From assembly GCF_017303275.1 (NCBI RefSeq), contig NZ_JAFKOJ010000002.1, positions 1 through 64,000 of the forward strand: a stretch of 64,000 bases of DNA. The letters are read 5' to 3'. Source of the stretch: Bacillus sp. NTK034 (GTDB lineage Bacteria > Bacillota > Bacilli > Bacillales > Cytobacillaceae). Shown piece by piece: positions 62,495 through 64,000 of the stretch. The notes under the pieces were generated by a model that was not told the DNA's origin, did no database searches, and saw only the letters and a program-made list of their open reading frames with translations. The position numbers and the translations under genes are program-made. Position 1 is the stretch's first letter. Each line of letters begins with the position of its first letter.

Positions 62495-62520
62495 AAAAAA
62501 CACTCCAGAGTCGGAGTGTT
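62495..62520 (-). terminator. intrinsic terminator of yozE
   Basis: Minus strand AACACTCC / GGAGTGTT hairpin (62499-62520) followed by TTTTATTT. Confidence 0.87.
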
Positions 62521-62533
62521 TCCATGAATTCAT

Positions 62534-62755
62534 TTAGCTTTCAGAAAGAATATACAATTCCCAGACTTCATCAAAGACAGACATGCTCTCAGGATAACTT
62601 CCGTTCATTTCAAGGTAAGAGCTGATCTCATCATAATCATAGGCTGTTTTCGGAAAGCTGTGATCCTCATAAGCATCATTGGCAAAACGGCTGATGTGAT
62701 CCTTCGGTGCAGGGTGCCTGTACTTCATTAAAAAGTGATAGAAAGTTTTGGACAT
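62534..62755 (-). CDS. yozE: YozE SAM-like domain protein
   Basis: The 73-residue protein has the YozE pattern: FYHFLMKYRHPAPKDHISRFANDAYEDHSFPKTAYDYDEISSYLE when read in short stretches (KYRHPAPKD, FANDAYEDHSFPK, ISSYLE). It folds as a SAM-like helical bundle in known structures and may bind nucleic acid. The ATG at 62755 follows AAGGAAGG. It lies in the same order as in B. subtilis. Confidence 0.9.
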   Translation of the reverse strand: MSKTFYHFLMKYRHPAPKDHISRFANDAYEDHSFPKTAYDYDEISSYLEMNGSYPESMSVFDEVWELYILSES

Positions 62756-62837
62756 ACTAACGCCTTCCTTTTTTCTGTCGTTCATTAATTTATTTTCTAC
62801 TATAATTGAAATGTGCTCAGTTCGTCTACTAATTCAT

Positions 62838-63060
62838 AAGAAAAGCGGAAGGCGCCCGCTTATAAAGGAACGCAGACTAAAAACGCCACGTCCTGTGGCA
62901 ACGTCTGCATGACCCGCATCCTGCGGGCCTCAAGCATAAGACGAGCCGGCTGAAAGGTTGTTCTTTAACCTTTTGGCCGGCTTGGCTTATGACCTCGAGC
63001 CGATGGCCCCTGGAGCTAGACAGTTATCTAACTTTAAATTTATACATTCTTATCTTTTAG
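62838..63060 (+). repeat. long dispersed repeat with nested palindromes
   Basis: Begins AAGAAAAGCGGAAGGCGCCC and ends GATGGCCCCTGGAGCTAGACA plus an AT tail with TTATCTTTT. Between lie three hairpins: GCAGAC...GTCTGC enclosing GCCACGTCCTGTGGC, CCCGCATCCTGCGGG, and a long one of AAGCATAAG / CTTGGCTTATG enclosing GCCGGC and AAAGGTT/AACCTTT. No reading frame. It is the fullest of the four copies in the window. Confidence 0.85.
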
Positions 63061-63061
63061 A

Positions 63062-63090
63062 AAAAGCAGCCCGTATATCTTTTCGGGCTG
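63062..63090 (-). terminator. intrinsic terminator of yokU
   Basis: Minus strand CAGCCCG / CGGGCTG hairpin (63067-63090) followed by CTTTTTC. Confidence 0.8.
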
Positions 63091-63100
63091 TCCTTATCAC

Positions 63101-63394
63101 TTACTTATCATAGGAAGAGAAATCGAAATAATTTCGCTTCAGCAGCCTCGGCAGCTCCATCAGCTTTTCGAAACTAATCTCTTTTCCAATTTTTTTCACA
63201 TCAATCAAAAATAGTTGGTCCTCAATCTCCTTAACAAGATCATCGGTCTGGTAAACCATATCACAATCCCTGCAGGAAATGGAAGGTGTCTCATTGATTT
63301 GGATAGCCCTTGTTCCATCAGGCAGCTCCCAATAAACAGTTTCCCTGCTCTCATTAATATTTTGGCTTTCACACCATGCACATTTAATTTGCAT
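63101..63394 (-). CDS. yokU: YokU family zinc-finger-like protein
   Basis: The 97-residue protein has KCAWCESQNI and ISCRDCDMVYQ, two CxxC pairs as in the YokU/YgiT-like antitoxin family, then LVKEIEDQLFLIDVKKIGKEISFEKLMELPRLLKRNYFDF. In B. subtilis yokU precedes kamA on the same strand order; here it follows kamA by ten bases. The ATG at 63394 has GGAGGCTAGGA before it. No toxin partner is present. Confidence 0.9.
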   Translation of the reverse strand: MQIKCAWCESQNINESRETVYWELPDGTRAIQINETPSISCRDCDMVYQTDDLVKEIEDQLFLIDVKKIGKEISFEKLMELPRLLKRNYFDFSSYDK

Positions 63395-63404
63395 TCCTAG
63401 CCTC

Positions 63405-64000
63405 CTATTCCTTTGCTGCTGCCGTCTCGGCATCCGTTTGAGCTACTGGATTCTGCTTCGTCTGCTGGGCATTGAATTTCTTTTCCTTTAGTTCATCCCG
63501 TTTGTCACGTTTATCCTTCAATGAACTATGGGAAGGATCGCTTTCATATTTTTCACGGCGGTCAAGTCTTGCAAGCCCTTCAGGTACAAGATTAAACTGC
63601 TGATCATTCATCAGTGCGGCTATTCCGACATTGGACCGTTTTTCATCCATTTCCGGGTAAACTTCTTTAAAATACCCTTCAGCACGGCCAGGAACATAGT
63701 TTTCCGGCTCCGGATAAGTTGTAATGACTCCTTCAAAATTACGAAGGACCACTTTATCGGCACTTTGTGATATTACGTAATTTGGCTGCAAGGAGATTTT
63801 TCCTCCTCCCCCAGGCGCGTCCACAACAAAAGTTGGAACCGCATATCCCGAAGTATGTCCTCTTAATCCTTCAATGATCTCAAGCCCTTTTGAAACTGGC
63901 GCACGGAAATGGCCAATCCCTTCAGATAAATCACATTGATAAATGTAATAAGGCCGGACCCGGATTTTAACAAGGTCATGCATTAGTTTCTTCATAATTG
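63405..64000 (-). CDS. kamA: lysine 2,3-aminomutase, C-terminal part (cut by the window)
   Basis: Only the last roughly 200 residues are here; the 5' end with the radical-SAM Cys cluster lies beyond the right edge. Recognised pieces are [42 protein letters not shown] and the tail [17 protein letters not shown]. KamA isomerises L-lysine to beta-lysine with SAM and PLP. In B. subtilis the kamA operon is expressed under sigma-E. The first Met in the frame is internal, not the true start. Confidence 0.95.
   Translation of the reverse strand, partial: IMKKLMHDLVKIRVRPYYIYQCDLSEGIGHFRAPVSKGLEIIEGLRGHTSGYAVPTFVVDAPGGGGKISLQPNYVISQSADKVVLRNFEGVITTYPEPENYVPGRAEGYFKEVYPEMDEKRSNVGIAALMNDQQFNLVPEGLARLDRREKYESDPSHSSLKDKRDKRDELKEKKFNAQQTKQNPVAQTDAETAAAKE

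Noticed and set aside
62838..63060. CRISPR array or attachment site in the palindrome-rich stretch
   Set aside because: No regular repeat-spacer pattern and no cas or integrase genes; the parts match dispersed repeats elsewhere in the window.
63101..63394. Toxin-antitoxin pair based on the YokU/YgiT-like fold
   Set aside because: No toxin-sized partner gene; the neighbour on the 5' side is kamA and a terminator follows, as in B. subtilis.

Overview
The window is chromosomal DNA of an endospore-forming member of the Bacillaceae. It is low in G+C, with AGGAGG-type ribosome sites and TTGACA/TATAAT promoters. The 16S 5' end at the left edge, the sporulation genes (spo0M, Hsp20-like coat proteins, yodL, kamA cluster) and long gene-order agreement with Bacillus subtilis all support this. 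The 16S start would suit the firmus/Cytobacillus group, but 80 bases cannot settle a genus. I see no transposase, integrase, prophage, CRISPR array or complete tRNA gene.

Layout. 1-400: start of an rRNA operon (minus strand) with tandem promoters. 0.4-4.3 kb: small hypotheticals, ydjO, a double GNAT and a YfcE-like phosphoesterase. 4.3-7.9 kb: two cold-shock proteins around the RNA helicase cshA, then folD behind a ZTP riboswitch. 8-10 kb: a candidate structured RNA and a nucleoside hydrolase. 10.2-15.1 kb: the glycerol regulon glpP-glpF-glpK-glpD with two GlpP-type leader terminators and a cre site on the glpF promoter. 15.2-20.2 kb: PAP2 phosphatase, divergent ku/ligD (non-homologous end joining) and dapF. 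20.2-27.1 kb: a YuxH-type EAL-HDOD protein, a purine permease and the riboflavin operon ribD-ribE-ribBA-ribH under an FMN riboswitch carrying an inserted dispersed repeat.

27-45 kb: EcsC, TlpA-like thioredoxin, a secreted subtilase, patatin, yxlEFG-like ABC system, WYL regulator, uppP-dedA (undecaprenyl phosphate recycling), an amidohydrolase, a GNAT gene behind an elaborate leader with tRNA-like hairpins, MATE exporter, atypical SDR, two Hsp20-like coat genes with a sigma-K-like promoter, and a CAP-domain secreted protein. 45.3-48.9 kb: a four-gene operon of beta-propeller lipoprotein, response regulator, histidine kinase and FixH/YtkA-like lipoprotein. 49-52 kb: small hypotheticals and a COG0523 GTPase coupled to a partner gene.

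52-64 kb follows the B. subtilis yodH-kamA order (yodH, ctp, yodJ, deoD, yodL, yozD, yodN, yozE, yokU, kamA), interrupted by an LCP lipoprotein, copZ, a GDPD gene with a cre-like site, spo0M and several unlisted-size small proteins. Most genes are on the minus strand and most transcription units end in clear intrinsic terminators. At least four copies or fragments of one dispersed repeat family occur (27.0, 39.6, 57.1 and 62.8-63.06 kb). The most interesting open items are the tRNA-like leader at 38.8 kb, the repeat inside the FMN riboswitch, the short promoter-hairpin unit before the second csp gene, the GC-rich RNA candidate at 8.1 kb, and the two-component lipoprotein operon.
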